A DNA stretch of 42,357 nt from Archaeoglobus sp. (lineage in GTDB: Archaea > Halobacteriota > Archaeoglobi > Archaeoglobales > Archaeoglobaceae), in contig JACDNU010000019.1 of the NCBI GenBank assembly GCA_017656505.1, forward strand, positions 1 to 42,357. The letters are read 5' to 3'. The notes below the pieces were generated by a model. The model saw nothing but the letters and a program-made list of their open reading frames with translations. It was not told the DNA's origin and searched no databases. Positions within the stretch are counted from its first letter, which is position 1, and every line of letters starts with the position of its first letter. A program made the translations under genes and the position numbers. Shown here in pieces: positions 23,166 to 31,926 of the stretch.

Positions 23166-24893
23166 ATGATCGATGAGGAGCTAATTGAGAAATTCTATTC
23201 AAAGCTTTTCACAATCCCTAGGAAGAGAATCACAGTCTCAATCGGTCTTGCGACAATCCTTCTTGCATCCTTGCTGAATGGGACTGTCAGCAAGACTTTT
23301 TTCGCCCAGAGATATTTCTTCATCGGTTTAAGTCTAATAGTATGTATTTTTATCGGGGCCCTTAGCCTGAGAATGGCACTCAATAGCCGAAGAATTTTTT
23401 TCCTCTCGCTCTTTATTCTTATTTTCGTTGAAATATTCGACTTCATTGCCATCCACATAGCGAGTAACTTTAATCTGATAGTAATGGCTCCTGCAACAAT
23501 GGCGGCAGGTCTAACCCTGATCCTATATTTCACATCAGAATCCTCAGAATTAAAAACGGCAGTAATTTCGGGTTTAATTTTAATAGCGATCTACCCCGTC
23601 AACTTCCTTTTTTCCTTTGAAGCTCCCCATAGATTTCTTGCATACTTCACAACAATTGTTGTTGGAGTTGCCTTTGCATTCCTTTTTATAAAATACTTGG
23701 ACAGGGACTACGATGGTATAAACATCAAAAAACTACTTAGATCATTTCTTTTGTTCTGGCTGACATCAGAACCTGAGTATTTTGAAAATGAGCTTCTAAA
23801 AACTTCAAGAAAGAAAAAGGGGTGGGTTAAGGTTCTTAAGTTTGGAGATGTAAGTCTTGTCAGCACCTCCTTCCATCCTGGGCCATTAAGAAATGTGGGT
23901 GGGGCTAGGATGGTGGGAGAGATCCTTGAGAAATTTGGAAATTCGATCTACCTTCATTCTGCAGCTAAACACGACAGCAATCCCTCCACTTCTAAGGATA
24001 TAAGAAAGATCTTGAAAGCAATTGAGGAAATCGAAGAAACCGAAGAAACTAAGGAAATCGAAATGAGCAATCTTACTGCCGTAAAACCCGTGGAAGTGGA
24101 AGGAGAGAGATTTAGAATCAAGATATTCCCATTCAACTCTCTATTCAACTCTGATTTCAACTTCACTTTGATATTCATCTCCGGAAAAAAAGCGATAGAT
24201 GACATTCCCGAGGTGATTAACGAGTTTGCTGAAAGCCTGTTTGGCGAATGCTTAGTGGTTGATTGTCATAACTGTCATAGCGAAAATTACGGGCTAAGCG
24301 AGGAAGATTTACAAGAGATTAAGAAACTTCTTGAAAATGCCAAAGAAAAACTTCGTAAACTCGACAATTTCGATCCCGTTAAAGATTCTGTTAAAGTTAG
24401 ATACTCGTTTTTCAAGAAAAAAGTGGAAACACCAAATATCTGTGGTTTTATCGCCATGCTTTTACTCGACTATAATAGCGAAAAACACTGTTTGCTGATG
24501 TTAGATGGAAACAACGTCAACTGTGAGTTTAAAAACCAGCTTGAGGTTTTTCTATCCAAAAATGGGATTAAAGGTATAATTTCCTCAACAGACAATCATG
24601 CAAAAACCGCCATATCTCCAAAGGTTGGATATATGCCTGTAGGCAGTGACAAAAAGGAAAGAGAAATTATTTTAGAATTTTTAAAGGAGGGCCTCTCCAG
24701 CCATGAGCTTAGGGAAGTGGAGAAAATATGTTACGCGAAGAAAAATGTTGAAATAAATGTGATGGGTGATGACTTTTTCAAAACGGTTGAAAAGGCGTTT
24801 AAAGAGATTGGAGAAAAGGCAATGTACCTCTTTTTCGCCGTCATAGTCTTACAGCTTGCCGTATCTCTTATTCTGGGGAGCCTGATAATGTAA
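23166..24893 (+). CDS. DUF2070 polytopic membrane protein
   Basis: A 575-residue protein conserved in archaea. Residues 1-180 hold about six membrane spans, residues 190-545 a soluble domain, and the last 25 residues another span. The soluble domain carries HPGPLRNVGG (237-246), HSAAKHD (264-270), a DCHNCH block near 367 and SSTDNHAK near 480. The conserved His/Asp/Cys residues suggest a metal site, but no activity is known for the family. A TATA-like ATTTAAT stands about 25-30 nt before ATG 23166 and no Shine-Dalgarno is visible. Confidence 0.88.
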   Translation: MIDEELIEKFYSKLFTIPRKRITVSIGLATILLASLLNGTVSKTFFAQRYFFIGLSLIVCIFIGALSLRMALNSRRIFFLSLFILIFVEIFDFIAIHIASNFNLIVMAPATMAAGLTLILYFTSESSELKTAVISGLILIAIYPVNFLFSFEAPHRFLAYFTTIVVGVAFAFLFIKYLDRDYDGINIKKLLRSFLLFWLTSEPEYFENELLKTSRKKKGWVKVLKFGDVSLVSTSFHPGPLRNVGGARMVGEILEKFGNSIYLHSAAKHDSNPSTSKDIRKILKAIEEIEETEETKEIEMSNLTAVKPVEVEGERFRIKIFPFNSLFNSDFNFTLIFISGKKAIDDIPEVINEFAESLFGECLVVDCHNCHSENYGLSEEDLQEIKKLLENAKEKLRKLDNFDPVKDSVKVRYSFFKKKVETPNICGFIAMLLLDYNSEKHCLLMLDGNNVNCEFKNQLEVFLSKNGIKGIISSTDNHAKTAISPKVGYMPVGSDKKEREIILEFLKEGLSSHELREVEKICYAKKNVEINVMGDDFFKTVEKAFKEIGEKAMYLFFAVIVLQLAVSLILGSLIM

Positions 24894-24953
24894 GAGGGTG
24901 TCAATCAATCAGAACAAACGTCAGGCTGAATACCAAAAAAACTGAATGCCAAA

Positions 24954-24965
24954 AATATAAATAAA
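24954..24965 (+). promoter_or_regulatory. TATA box for the GTPBP1-like GTPase gene
   Basis: AATATAAATAAA centred about 28 nt before ATG 24988, with an A-rich stretch before it and no Shine-Dalgarno after it. It predicts a leaderless mRNA. Confidence 0.55.
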
Positions 24966-24987
24966 TTCAAGTTGAATTCCTACCAAA

Positions 24988-26556
24988 ATGGAAAGAATCC
25001 TCAGCATTGTAAGAGAGGGTGAAAGGGAGAATATTGAGTTTAAGGAGTTTCTTAGCGATTATCATCTCCATTCCGACAGGATGCAAAGCCTTGCTTGCCA
25101 GATGAACCACAGAATCCTTATGGGGAGGGGCAAGGCGATTTACGTTATTGGAATTTCTGATTCTGGAGAGCTGAAAGGGATAAGTAAGGCTCAGTTCGAT
25201 GAGACGATTGAGGTTCTGAGAAGAATATCCAGTGAGATAGAAGCTAAGGTAAGATCTATTGAGAAATTCGAAGTTAATGGAGGTTACGTCGGTCTTGTGG
25301 AGATAACCAAGTCAAAACCAAAAGAGCATGTTCTTGTTGGCACCGCCGGTCATGTTGATCACGGAAAGTCAACGCTTGTGGGATGCATTATAACAGGAAA
25401 AGCTGACAATGGAGATGGAGCAACAAGCATCTATCTCGATGTTTTAAAACATGAAATAGAGCGTGGCTTAAGTGCCGACCTTAGCTATGCAATTTTGAGC
25501 TTCAAGGACGGAAAGGCCGTTAAGATGAAAAATCCTTTGAACAAGAACGAAAAGGCTCAGCTGGTTGAGAATTCCGACAAGCTGGTTTCATTCATAGACA
25601 CTGTCGGCCATGAGCCCTGGCTAAGGACCACGATAAGGGGTTTGCTCGGACAGAAAATCGATTATGGGTTGCTTGTCGTCGCTGCAAATGATGGTGTGAT
25701 GCGAACAACTAGGGAGCATCTCGGAATACTGCTGGCAATGGAGTTGCCTGTGATAATTGCCATAACGAAAATAGACATGGTTAGAGAGGAGAGGGTAACG
25801 GAAGTTATCGAGGAGATAACGAAGACTCTCAGGAGCGTTGGCAGGATTCCCTACCTTTTGAAAAATAAAAGAGATGCAGAGAAAACAGCCAACCTAGTTG
25901 CAGAGAGAAACATAGTTGTTCCTGTTGTAAAAACCTCATCCGTCACGCTTGAGGGATACGACATTCTTGAAGAACTGCTGTACAGACTCCCGAAAAGGAG
26001 TTTTTCCAAAGGAGACTTCCTGATGTACATCGACAGAATCTACAAGGTTTCGGGAGTCGGAACGGTGATAAGCGGTAGCGTGAAAGTTGGAGAAATTAGG
26101 GCAGGAGAAGAAGCCTACCTAGGTCCATTCCATGATGGATCCTTTGAGAAAGTTAAGATTCAAAGCATTGAGATGCACTATTATCGCATCGATAAAGCCT
26201 CAGATGGAGATATCGTCGGGCTTGCGATTAAAGGAGCAAAGGCCGATGACCTCAGGAGGGGAATGGTTGTAACGAAAAAGGAGCCAAAAGCAGTTTACGA
26301 GTTCATAGCAGACATCTACGTATTCAGCCATCCCACCAGGATAAAGAGGGGTTATGAACCGGTTTTACATCTCGAAACGATATCCGAGACAGTTGTTTTT
26401 GAGGAAATGGATAGAGAATACATGAAAGCTGGGGACAGAGGAAAAGTGAGGCTCAGATTCAAGTACAACCCATACTTTGTCTTCCCAGGGCAGAAATTCA
26501 TCTTCAGAGAGGGCAAGAGCAAAGGGATGGGAGAGATCAAAGAAGTTTTTGACTGA
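24988..26556 (+). CDS. GTPBP1-like translational GTPase
   Basis: A 522-residue GTPase of the EF-Tu/EF-1alpha superfamily, GTPBP1/GTPBP2-like branch. An N-terminal extension of about 110 residues precedes the G domain. G1 is GHVDHGKST (121-129), G3 is DTVGHEPW and G4 is TKIDM (Thr in place of the usual Asn). Domain II and III beta-barrels follow (DRIYKVSGVGTVISGSVKVG, then the C-terminal MKAGDRGKVRLRFKYNPYF region). Archaeal members are conserved but poorly studied; a role in ribosome rescue or RNA decay is suggested for eukaryotic relatives. The gene is monocistronic and convergent with the eIF2B-like gene. Confidence 0.93.
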   Translation: MERILSIVREGERENIEFKEFLSDYHLHSDRMQSLACQMNHRILMGRGKAIYVIGISDSGELKGISKAQFDETIEVLRRISSEIEAKVRSIEKFEVNGGYVGLVEITKSKPKEHVLVGTAGHVDHGKSTLVGCIITGKADNGDGATSIYLDVLKHEIERGLSADLSYAILSFKDGKAVKMKNPLNKNEKAQLVENSDKLVSFIDTVGHEPWLRTTIRGLLGQKIDYGLLVVAANDGVMRTTREHLGILLAMELPVIIAITKIDMVREERVTEVIEEITKTLRSVGRIPYLLKNKRDAEKTANLVAERNIVVPVVKTSSVTLEGYDILEELLYRLPKRSFSKGDFLMYIDRIYKVSGVGTVISGSVKVGEIRAGEEAYLGPFHDGSFEKVKIQSIEMHYYRIDKASDGDIVGLAIKGAKADDLRRGMVVTKKEPKAVYEFIADIYVFSHPTRIKRGYEPVLHLETISETVVFEEMDREYMKAGDRGKVRLRFKYNPYFVFPGQKFIFREGKSKGMGEIKEVFD

Positions 26557-26584
26557 TTTTCCACTGGTTCATTCTAATTCATTA

Positions 26585-27438
26585 TCAACCCATCAGTTGA
26601 AAGAAGTTTGCTGATGCTTTTCTAATTTCACCCAAGCCAAATTCAGCCAAATCAACTACTCCACCCTCCCATACCACAAAGTTAACGTAATCCATGTCCA
26701 CAAACTCGAATAGGGGCTGCTCTAATTGGGTTCCTAATTGGACATCTTCTGCACTCTCCGCATCCCCTGCATCCTCAAGAAACTTGTAGGATGGTGATGC
26801 AACAACGAAGGGTTTTCCGAAGTGTTTGGAAATTAATGCGAGCGGCAAGCTTCCAACCTTGTTAACGAAGCCTCGATAGCATATTGAGTCCGCCCCGACA
26901 ACCACAAAATCGCTCTCTCTGACAGCATAGCCCATCTTGGCATCCTGTGTCAATACAACCTCGCCTTTAAACTCCTCTCTACTCTTCAGCCAAGCTGCAA
27001 GATCCTTCCCTTCTCCTCCCGGCAACGATTCAAGAATTATCGCTTTTTTAACCTTAACCAAGCCATTTTCGACGATATGACTCCTGCTCAAGGTTGTAAC
27101 AATCTTTCCTGCTACAAGCTTGCTCAAATTTTCCGATGTTTTGCTGTTGGCATCCAGCACTGCCTTTTCTGCATCGAGTAGTGGGTTTTTGCAACAGCCC
27201 TAGATAAAGCTTTTAATCCAGCCATCGCCGGGTGTGAGGAAGATATTTTGCGACAAATTTCGGCTCGGTTCTCTGGCTTAATCTTCTTCAGCAGTTTTAT
27301 TGTTTGAATAAGAATCCAGCTTGAACCATGAGTTCTGTCTTCTAAGATTTGTTTAACAATTTCATCGGTTGTTTTGGTGTTTCTGTCAATTTTGTTTATT
27401 CTTTTATTTATTCCATTTTCATCTTTCATTTTCATCAC
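26585..27438 (-). pseudogene. eIF2B-like protein, frameshifted
   Basis: Two overlapping minus-strand frames together encode one eIF2B alpha/beta/delta-family protein of about 284 residues. The upstream frame (from 27438) covers the N-terminal helices ending in SHPAMAGLKALSRAVAK. The downstream frame (to 26585) continues with NPLLDAEKAVLDANSKTSEN and the Rossmann-like C-domain (VVLTQDAKMGYAVRESDFVV, GADSICYRGFVNKVGS, KHFGKPFVVASPSYKF). The join falls at an A5 run (minus strand; 27186-27190): adding one A restores a single frame. Everything else looks intact, so a sequencing error, a recent mutation or a -1 ribosomal slip are all possible. The family includes translation-factor-like proteins and ribose-1,5-bisphosphate isomerase; the exact role is unclear. 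Confidence 0.85.
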
Positions 27439-27565
27439 TCACATCACTTACATCCTGCCTCAACCTCTTTCGACTTCACTTACATCACTTTCAGGAGGCA
27501 CGTAAACTTATTTTACAAATTTGATGTATTTAAAGTAAAACCTTGGGTTAGGTGTAATCACAAAA

Positions 27566-28645
27566 ATGAAGCCAAATTCGATCGCCCTGCCATTACACTA
27601 TGGAAAAGCCCCATTCTGGTTACTTGATAGAATGAAAAAACTCTCAAGAATAATTATTTCTCTAATTATCGAAGAATACGGGGAAAACGAGTTTATCAAG
27701 CGGATTTCGAATCCGATCTTCTTCCAGTCCTTTTCAAACGTGCTGGGATTCGATTGGAACTCCTCCGGAACGACAACAGTCTTAACAGGAGTTCTTAAAT
27801 CCGTGCTCAACGACAGCGAGTTTGCAATAAAGATTGCAGGAGGAAAGGGAAGGCTTGGAGTACAAACTCCCCAGCAGTTAGAAGTGCTGGGAGAGAAACT
27901 CGGGCTGGGGGAGGAAGAAATAGGAGTTCTTAAGAAAAACAGTAAACTTGCTGCAAGAATCGATAACAACGCTTTGCAGGATGGATACGATTTATACCAT
28001 CATGCCATCGTTTTTTCAGAGGATAGCTTTACGGTAATCCAGCAGGGAATGAACGCACACGAAAGAATGGCAAGGAGATACCACTTCGTGCCGGAGAAAT
28101 TTAGAGTCATAAGCGTCGAGGAGCCGCATTCCGCTATAGTGGCTGAGAAAAAAGAGACAGAGGTTTGCAATCTCACATCGAGGCAGAGCAGGGAGAGCAG
28201 AAAGACGATTCTTGATATTCTAAGGAGTCCCATGTCCTTAAAGAGAGATCTCGAGCTCCTTTCCGTTAAAAAAGTTCATGCGGGACAGACAACAATAGAT
28301 GGAAGGATTCTGAGCTATCAGGTGCCGAGAAGGTTGAACTGGGATGCAATAGAAAAAGCTTACGAGTTACAGCCCGAGAAGTTCGAAAACGTTCTGATGA
28401 TAGATGGAATGGGCAAGAATACTCTGAGAGCTTTAGCCTTAGTTGCTGACCTCATCTACAACGCCCAATACGACAGACAAGATCCTGCCAGGTATTCCTT
28501 TGCTGTTGGCGGGAAGGATGGAGTTCCGTTTCCCGTTGACAGGAAAGTTTACGACGAGACAATAGAATTTCTCGAAAGCTTGATCGAGCAGACCACCCTT
28601 GACAGATTTGAGAAGGAAAAGATGATTAGCAGACTTAGAAAGTGA
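27566..28645 (+). CDS. DUF763 family protein
   Basis: A 359-residue conserved archaeal protein, recognised by its opening (ALPLHYGKAPFWLLDRMKKL) and by blocks such as AGGKGRLGVQTPQQLE, AFVIPCW-free HHAIVFSEDSFTVIQQGMN, HFVPEKFRVISVEEPH and the C-terminal FAVGGKDGVPFPVDRKVYDE. The QQGMN and GGKDGVPFPVD blocks are the strongest family marks. The function of DUF763 has not been worked out; a nucleic-acid role has been suspected. Earliest ATG is 27566; one at 27632 would remove part of the conserved N-terminus, so 27566 is preferred. No Shine-Dalgarno. Confidence 0.9.
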   Translation: MKPNSIALPLHYGKAPFWLLDRMKKLSRIIISLIIEEYGENEFIKRISNPIFFQSFSNVLGFDWNSSGTTTVLTGVLKSVLNDSEFAIKIAGGKGRLGVQTPQQLEVLGEKLGLGEEEIGVLKKNSKLAARIDNNALQDGYDLYHHAIVFSEDSFTVIQQGMNAHERMARRYHFVPEKFRVISVEEPHSAIVAEKKETEVCNLTSRQSRESRKTILDILRSPMSLKRDLELLSVKKVHAGQTTIDGRILSYQVPRRLNWDAIEKAYELQPEKFENVLMIDGMGKNTLRALALVADLIYNAQYDRQDPARYSFAVGGKDGVPFPVDRKVYDETIEFLESLIEQTTLDRFEKEKMISRLRK

Positions 28646-28711
28646 AGAAGTCTATCGCAAGAATCTCGAATTGCTCTAAATCTTAACTACACGACTTTAC
28701 TTACAACTAGC

Positions 28712-29398
28712 TTACCTTTTCCTGACAATTCTCGGATCCTTTTCTTCACAGCTAATGCCATATCCGATAGATACAAGATATTCTCGGCTTCTTTTTCCCT
28801 TACCATGAATCAGGAGTTCGAGAACATCCGATTCATCGTCAACATCAACGCTGGAAAAGAAGGAATCGAAAATGCTGAAGGTCAATCCCTTGGACTTTGC
28901 AATCTCAACGTGCTTCATGAAACTTCCATAGTGATATGAGACCTCAAACTCCCTGTTTCTAACCAGGAGCATGTTCGTTCCTCCTTTCCTCCCCGGCGAG
29001 AGAACGATGTCACCATTCAGGCTGAAAAAACTTGTAAGCAAATCAGGAGTTAGCAAAGGTAGATCTGCCATTATCACGGCCAACTCTTGGTTAGCAGAGA
29101 GCTGAGCAATCCAGTGGTTTACGAGATCGTTCAGGCTTCTGCCGTCAACAACCACCTCAGCTTTTCTTTCATTCACCACCCTCGATATTTCTGAAGCCGA
29201 ACTTTCCTCAGGAACTGCAATAACAACGCTGCCTACCCCACTTTCCGTTACGGACTCCAGCACATCCGATAACATGAAAATGGCCAGTTTTTTCCTCTCT
29301 TCAATAGACAGAAGGTTAGAAAGCCTTGTTTTCGGGTTTTTTAACTTAAACGGTACGAGGACTGTGATATTCTCAAACTTGCTCGATTTTATATCCAT
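28712..29398 (-). CDS. cofC: 2-phospho-L-lactate guanylyltransferase (F420 synthesis)
   Basis: About 228 residues from ATG 29398 (MDIKSSKFENITVLVPFKL). The open frame continues 60 codons upstream, but that stretch does not fit the family. The nucleotidyltransferase fold shows VLVPFKLKNPKTRLSNLLS, VIMADLPLLTPDLLTSF and the GDIVLSPGRKGGTNMLLV active-site block. CofC activates phospholactate (or phosphoenolpyruvate) with GTP to build the side chain of coenzyme F420, used by Archaeoglobales in sulfate-reducing electron transfer. Other F420 genes are not in the window. Confidence 0.9.
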   Translation of the reverse strand: MDIKSSKFENITVLVPFKLKNPKTRLSNLLSIEERKKLAIFMLSDVLESVTESGVGSVVIAVPEESSASEISRVVNERKAEVVVDGRSLNDLVNHWIAQLSANQELAVIMADLPLLTPDLLTSFFSLNGDIVLSPGRKGGTNMLLVRNREFEVSYHYGSFMKHVEIAKSKGLTFSIFDSFFSSVDVDDESDVLELLIHGKGKRSREYLVSIGYGISCEEKDPRIVRKR

Positions 29399-29510
29399 CA
29401 CGAATGCTCCATAGAATGTGGAATAATAAAGTTTCCATTGTGCTGGATGGATTTTTATCGGATAAATCTCAATAAAACAAAAAACATAACTTTTCAAGGT
29501 TTCGACAAAC

Positions 29511-29518
29511 TTATATTT
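29511..29518 (+). promoter_or_regulatory. TATA box for the DUF5749-like / pth2 operon
   Basis: TTATATTT about 40 nt before ATG 29553. GGTGAAAAG stands directly before the ATG, so this gene has a short leader with a ribosome binding site. 29399-29510 holds no gene and carries the divergent cofC promoter. Confidence 0.5.
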
Positions 29519-29552
29519 ACCCGACAAACATCTAAGAGCAAGTGGTGAAAAG

Positions 29553-30104
29553 ATGGACAGGCTCGATCTGATATGCAAATTCGTTTATCTAGGTGATAAG
29601 GAGATTGGAGAAACAATTGATATTTACGAGGAGAAGCTGATCGTCAAAATGGGTGCTAAATTCGCTGCAATTCCTTTACAAAAGATCGAGAGGGTGGATG
29701 GGGAGAAGGTGTATCTCTCAGCATACGATGAAAAACGAGCTTTCGAAGACGGGAAAAAATGGGAGGATGAGAAGTCCAAGCCCGTTAGCATTGAGGAATT
29801 AAAGATCTTTGGCTTTGGAGAGGAGAGCAAGAACAGGTTTTCGGTCATTCTGAAAGAAATTGGGGAATATGAAGAAGGAGCAGGAGTCGATGAAGCTAAT
29901 GAAAGAGCAGAAAAAGTAGAAGAGAGACAGAGAGGACAGAAAGATGAACGGACGGAATCAGAAGAAAAAGATAAGTCAGAGAATGAGCAGACTGTAAATA
30001 AAGCAAATGAAGAAAGTGAAATTAGCGAAGGGGAGAGTGAAGGGGAAATAAAGCCTGAAAAGGCGGAGAGAAAGTTAGGCGAAGGAATAATCGATAAACT
30101 TTGA
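29553..30104 (+). CDS. Small beta-barrel protein with long acidic tail (DUF5749-like)
   Basis: A 183-residue protein. Residues 1-105 look like a small all-beta domain (FVYLGDKEIGETIDIYEEKL, then MGAKFAAIPLQKIERVDGEK), similar in feel to PRC-barrel or DUF5749 proteins of Archaeoglobi. Residues 106-183 are a low-complexity tail dominated by Glu, Lys, Ser and Asn, likely disordered. Function unknown. The peptidyl-tRNA hydrolase gene starts 16 nt after the stop, so the two should be co-transcribed. Confidence 0.75.
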   Translation: MDRLDLICKFVYLGDKEIGETIDIYEEKLIVKMGAKFAAIPLQKIERVDGEKVYLSAYDEKRAFEDGKKWEDEKSKPVSIEELKIFGFGEESKNRFSVILKEIGEYEEGAGVDEANERAEKVEERQRGQKDERTESEEKDKSENEQTVNKANEESEISEGESEGEIKPEKAERKLGEGIIDKL

Positions 30105-30120
30105 AAAACCACTTCAAGAA

Positions 30121-30471
30121 ATGAAGGAATACAAGCAGGTAATTGTTGTTAGGGATGATCTGAAGTTGTCAAGGGGAAAGCTTGCCGTTCAGGTTGCCCA
30201 TGCTTCGATTATAGGTTATGAAAGATCAGATAAAAGAGTAATCGAGGCATGGAAGATGGGCGGACAGAAAAAGATCGTTTTGAAAGTCAAAGACCTAAAA
30301 GAGATGATGATCTTGAAGGAAAAAGCAGACAAGGAAGGATTGGTAACGGGAGTTGTGAGGGATGCAGGCCTTACTGAGATCCCGCCCGGAACCATAACTG
30401 CTTTGGTGATAGGTCCGGATGAGGAGAGGAGAATCGATAAAATAACGGGTGATCTTCCTCTTTTGAAGTAA
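30121..30471 (+). CDS. pth2: Peptidyl-tRNA hydrolase, archaeal/eukaryotic type
   Basis: A 116-residue Pth2. It frees tRNA from stalled peptidyl-tRNA. Nearly the whole family signature is present: YKQVIVVRDDLKLSRGKLAV, QVAHASIIGYE, WKMGGQKKIVLKV, GLVTGVVRDAGLTEIPPGT and LVIGPDEERRIDKITGDLPL. The conserved Lys/His/Asp residues of the active-site region (GKLAVQVAHA, RDAG) are intact. Second gene of a two-gene unit. Confidence 0.97.
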   Translation: MKEYKQVIVVRDDLKLSRGKLAVQVAHASIIGYERSDKRVIEAWKMGGQKKIVLKVKDLKEMMILKEKADKEGLVTGVVRDAGLTEIPPGTITALVIGPDEERRIDKITGDLPLLK

Positions 30472-30590
30472 TTAAATGAGCTTGAAGAGTCACTAATTTC
30501 TTGAGATCAGACTCAGACCCGTTTCAAAAATGAAGCCTAAATCTCAAATCCGATTTCGATAAAACCCGAAATCAAGCAAATTATGAATAG

Positions 30591-30617
30591 AAATTTTCTC
30601 ATGATCATGAAAAATTT
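30591..30617. promoter_or_regulatory. Dyad operator candidate upstream of the Lrp-family gene
   Basis: A 27-nt near-perfect dyad: AAATTTT, one unpaired C, TCATGA on the left mirrored by TCATGA, AAAATTT on the right. The core TCATGATCATGA (30599-30610) is a perfect palindrome. It lies 46 nt before the Lrp-family start, at the expected BRE/TATA position, and fits autoregulation. The remainder of 30472-30662 holds no gene. Confidence 0.6.
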
Positions 30618-30662
30618 ACTTAATTCAGCAAATTTTTTATCTTCTCTTTCCTTCGGGAGCTT

Positions 30663-31127
30663 ATGGACCGAAAGGATCTGGAGATATTGAGAAATCTGGT
30701 TGAAGATTCAAGGCTATCTCTCGGCGAGCTTTCGGAAATAACTGGCTTGGCCGTTTCAACGGTTCACAAAAGAATAATGAAGCTCACGAAAGAGGAGTAT
30801 ATCGATAAGTTCACGATCATTCTTAACCCTGAAAAATTCGGATGCGTTACCGCTTTTCTGCTTGTTGATGCAGACAGCGAGAAAATTCCATCCATAGTCG
30901 AGAGATTGAGAGCTGAAGAAAACGTTCTGGAGATTTATGAGTCCCTAGGCAATCACAACCTTGTATTGAAAATCAGGGCCTCAAATTTAGAGATCCTGAA
31001 AGGGGTTGTAAACAGAATCTCCGAGACAGATGGAGTTTATTCCTTCGAATTCTACCTTGCAACCTCGAGATTCAAGGAGGAAGCCTGGAAACCGGAGAAG
31101 CTTACTGAACGCATCTCCGTGAGGTGA
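30663..31127 (+). CDS. Lrp/AsnC-family transcription regulator
   Basis: A 154-residue regulator. The N-terminal winged HTH (about 1-55) reads LEILRNLVEDSRLSLGELSE, then ITGLAVSTVHKRIMKL. A linker strand (YIDKFTIILNPEKFG) leads to a RAM-type ligand/oligomer domain (66-145) with LGNHNLVLKIRA. Such proteins bind amino acids and act as octamers or dimers. It heads an operon with a membrane protein (starting 4 nt after its stop) and an output-domain protein, suggesting a local signal-response unit. The upstream dyad is a likely self-binding site. Confidence 0.93.
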   Translation: MDRKDLEILRNLVEDSRLSLGELSEITGLAVSTVHKRIMKLTKEEYIDKFTIILNPEKFGCVTAFLLVDADSEKIPSIVERLRAEENVLEIYESLGNHNLVLKIRASNLEILKGVVNRISETDGVYSFEFYLATSRFKEEAWKPEKLTERISVR

Positions 31128-31131
31128 TAGC

Positions 31132-31416
31132 ATGCAAGAACTCGCTTGGGTTGTGGGCTTGCTTACGATCTTTTTCCTAATGCTTGGTGGGGCTTTCATA
31201 ATTCACATGTACGATGCGTACAAGAACACAAGGCAGAAGTTTCTCCTCAAGCTATCTGCTGGATTCTTTTTCCTTATAGTTGGAGGAGCGCTGACGAGCC
31301 TTTTTTATTTCTCTAGGGGTGAGATTGGGGGATATGGTATAGAATATGTGATCACATCTTCTGTTTTGCTTCAGATAGCGGGAATATCGCTGATATACCA
31401 TGCAATAATCAAGTAA
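31132..31416 (+). CDS. Small three-span membrane protein
   Basis: A 94-residue protein with three hydrophobic helices (about 5-26, 38-60, 72-92) and short charged loops; the first loop is MYDAYKNTRQKFLLK. Small membrane proteins with this topology occur beside HTH regulators in other archaea, but I know no function. GAGGTGAT precedes ATG 31132 and overlaps the end of the regulator gene, so the two are translationally linked. Confidence 0.82.
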   Translation: MQELAWVVGLLTIFFLMLGGAFIIHMYDAYKNTRQKFLLKLSAGFFFLIVGGALTSLFYFSRGEIGGYGIEYVITSSVLLQIAGISLIYHAIIK

Positions 31417-31424
31417 GGGAGACC

Positions 31425-31892
31425 ATGGCAGAGTACAGGAAAATTGCAAGGAAATGGAGGATTATCAAGCTTGGAAGGGAGAAGAAGGATACCCTGCTCC
31501 ACGATTTTGTGGAAAGGGTCGTAGCTGAAATACCGCATAGCGCGGAGATACTTGAAAAGGTTGCCTTTGAGCATGGGTGGAAGGAAGGAAAGCGAATTTC
31601 TGAAGAGTTAATGATTGACTCGGTTCAGGATCTGTTAGAAACTTTTTTCATGCTCTACGGAATGACAACGGAGGTTTCTTTCCGTTCTAAAGCAGAAAAT
31701 AAGGAGATTTTGGTCATTGAATCCCAATCCTGCACATTAATATCCAGATTCTCGATAAAAGAAGTTTGCCTCTCTTTTTTAAAAGGAATGATTGCTTCGA
31801 TTGGGTATAAGGCAATGCTGAAGTCGAACTGCCCCTTCAGCAATCCTGATGCGGAGGAGAGCTGTACTATTCTGATTGAGATAGAACGATAG
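31425..31892 (+). CDS. Output-domain protein, V4R / methanogen-output-like
   Basis: A 155-residue protein, ATG 31425, with GGGAGA just upstream, 8 nt after the membrane-protein stop. A helical first half (LLHDFVERVVAEIPHSAEILE; AFEHGWKEGKRISEEL) is followed by an alpha/beta C-terminal block. Cysteines fall at SQSCTLISRF, KEVCLSFLKG, SNCPFSN and ESCTILIEIE. That layout (Cys, Cys-x3-F-x-x-G, Cys-x-hydrophobic-x-hydrophobic) is the pattern of V4R or methanogen-output-type domains that often follow sensor or regulator proteins. It probably senses a small ligand or metal and works with the upstream regulator. Confidence 0.75.
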   Translation: MAEYRKIARKWRIIKLGREKKDTLLHDFVERVVAEIPHSAEILEKVAFEHGWKEGKRISEELMIDSVQDLLETFFMLYGMTTEVSFRSKAENKEILVIESQSCTLISRFSIKEVCLSFLKGMIASIGYKAMLKSNCPFSNPDAEESCTILIEIER

Positions 31893-31926
31893 TTTTGATT
31901 TATCCTTTCGCTTATAATACGTTTAA

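Noticed and set aside
28712-29578. 288-residue version of CofC
   Set aside because: The first 60 codons lack similarity to the family and cross the promoter region of the divergent gene; the ATG at 29398 fits the usual length.
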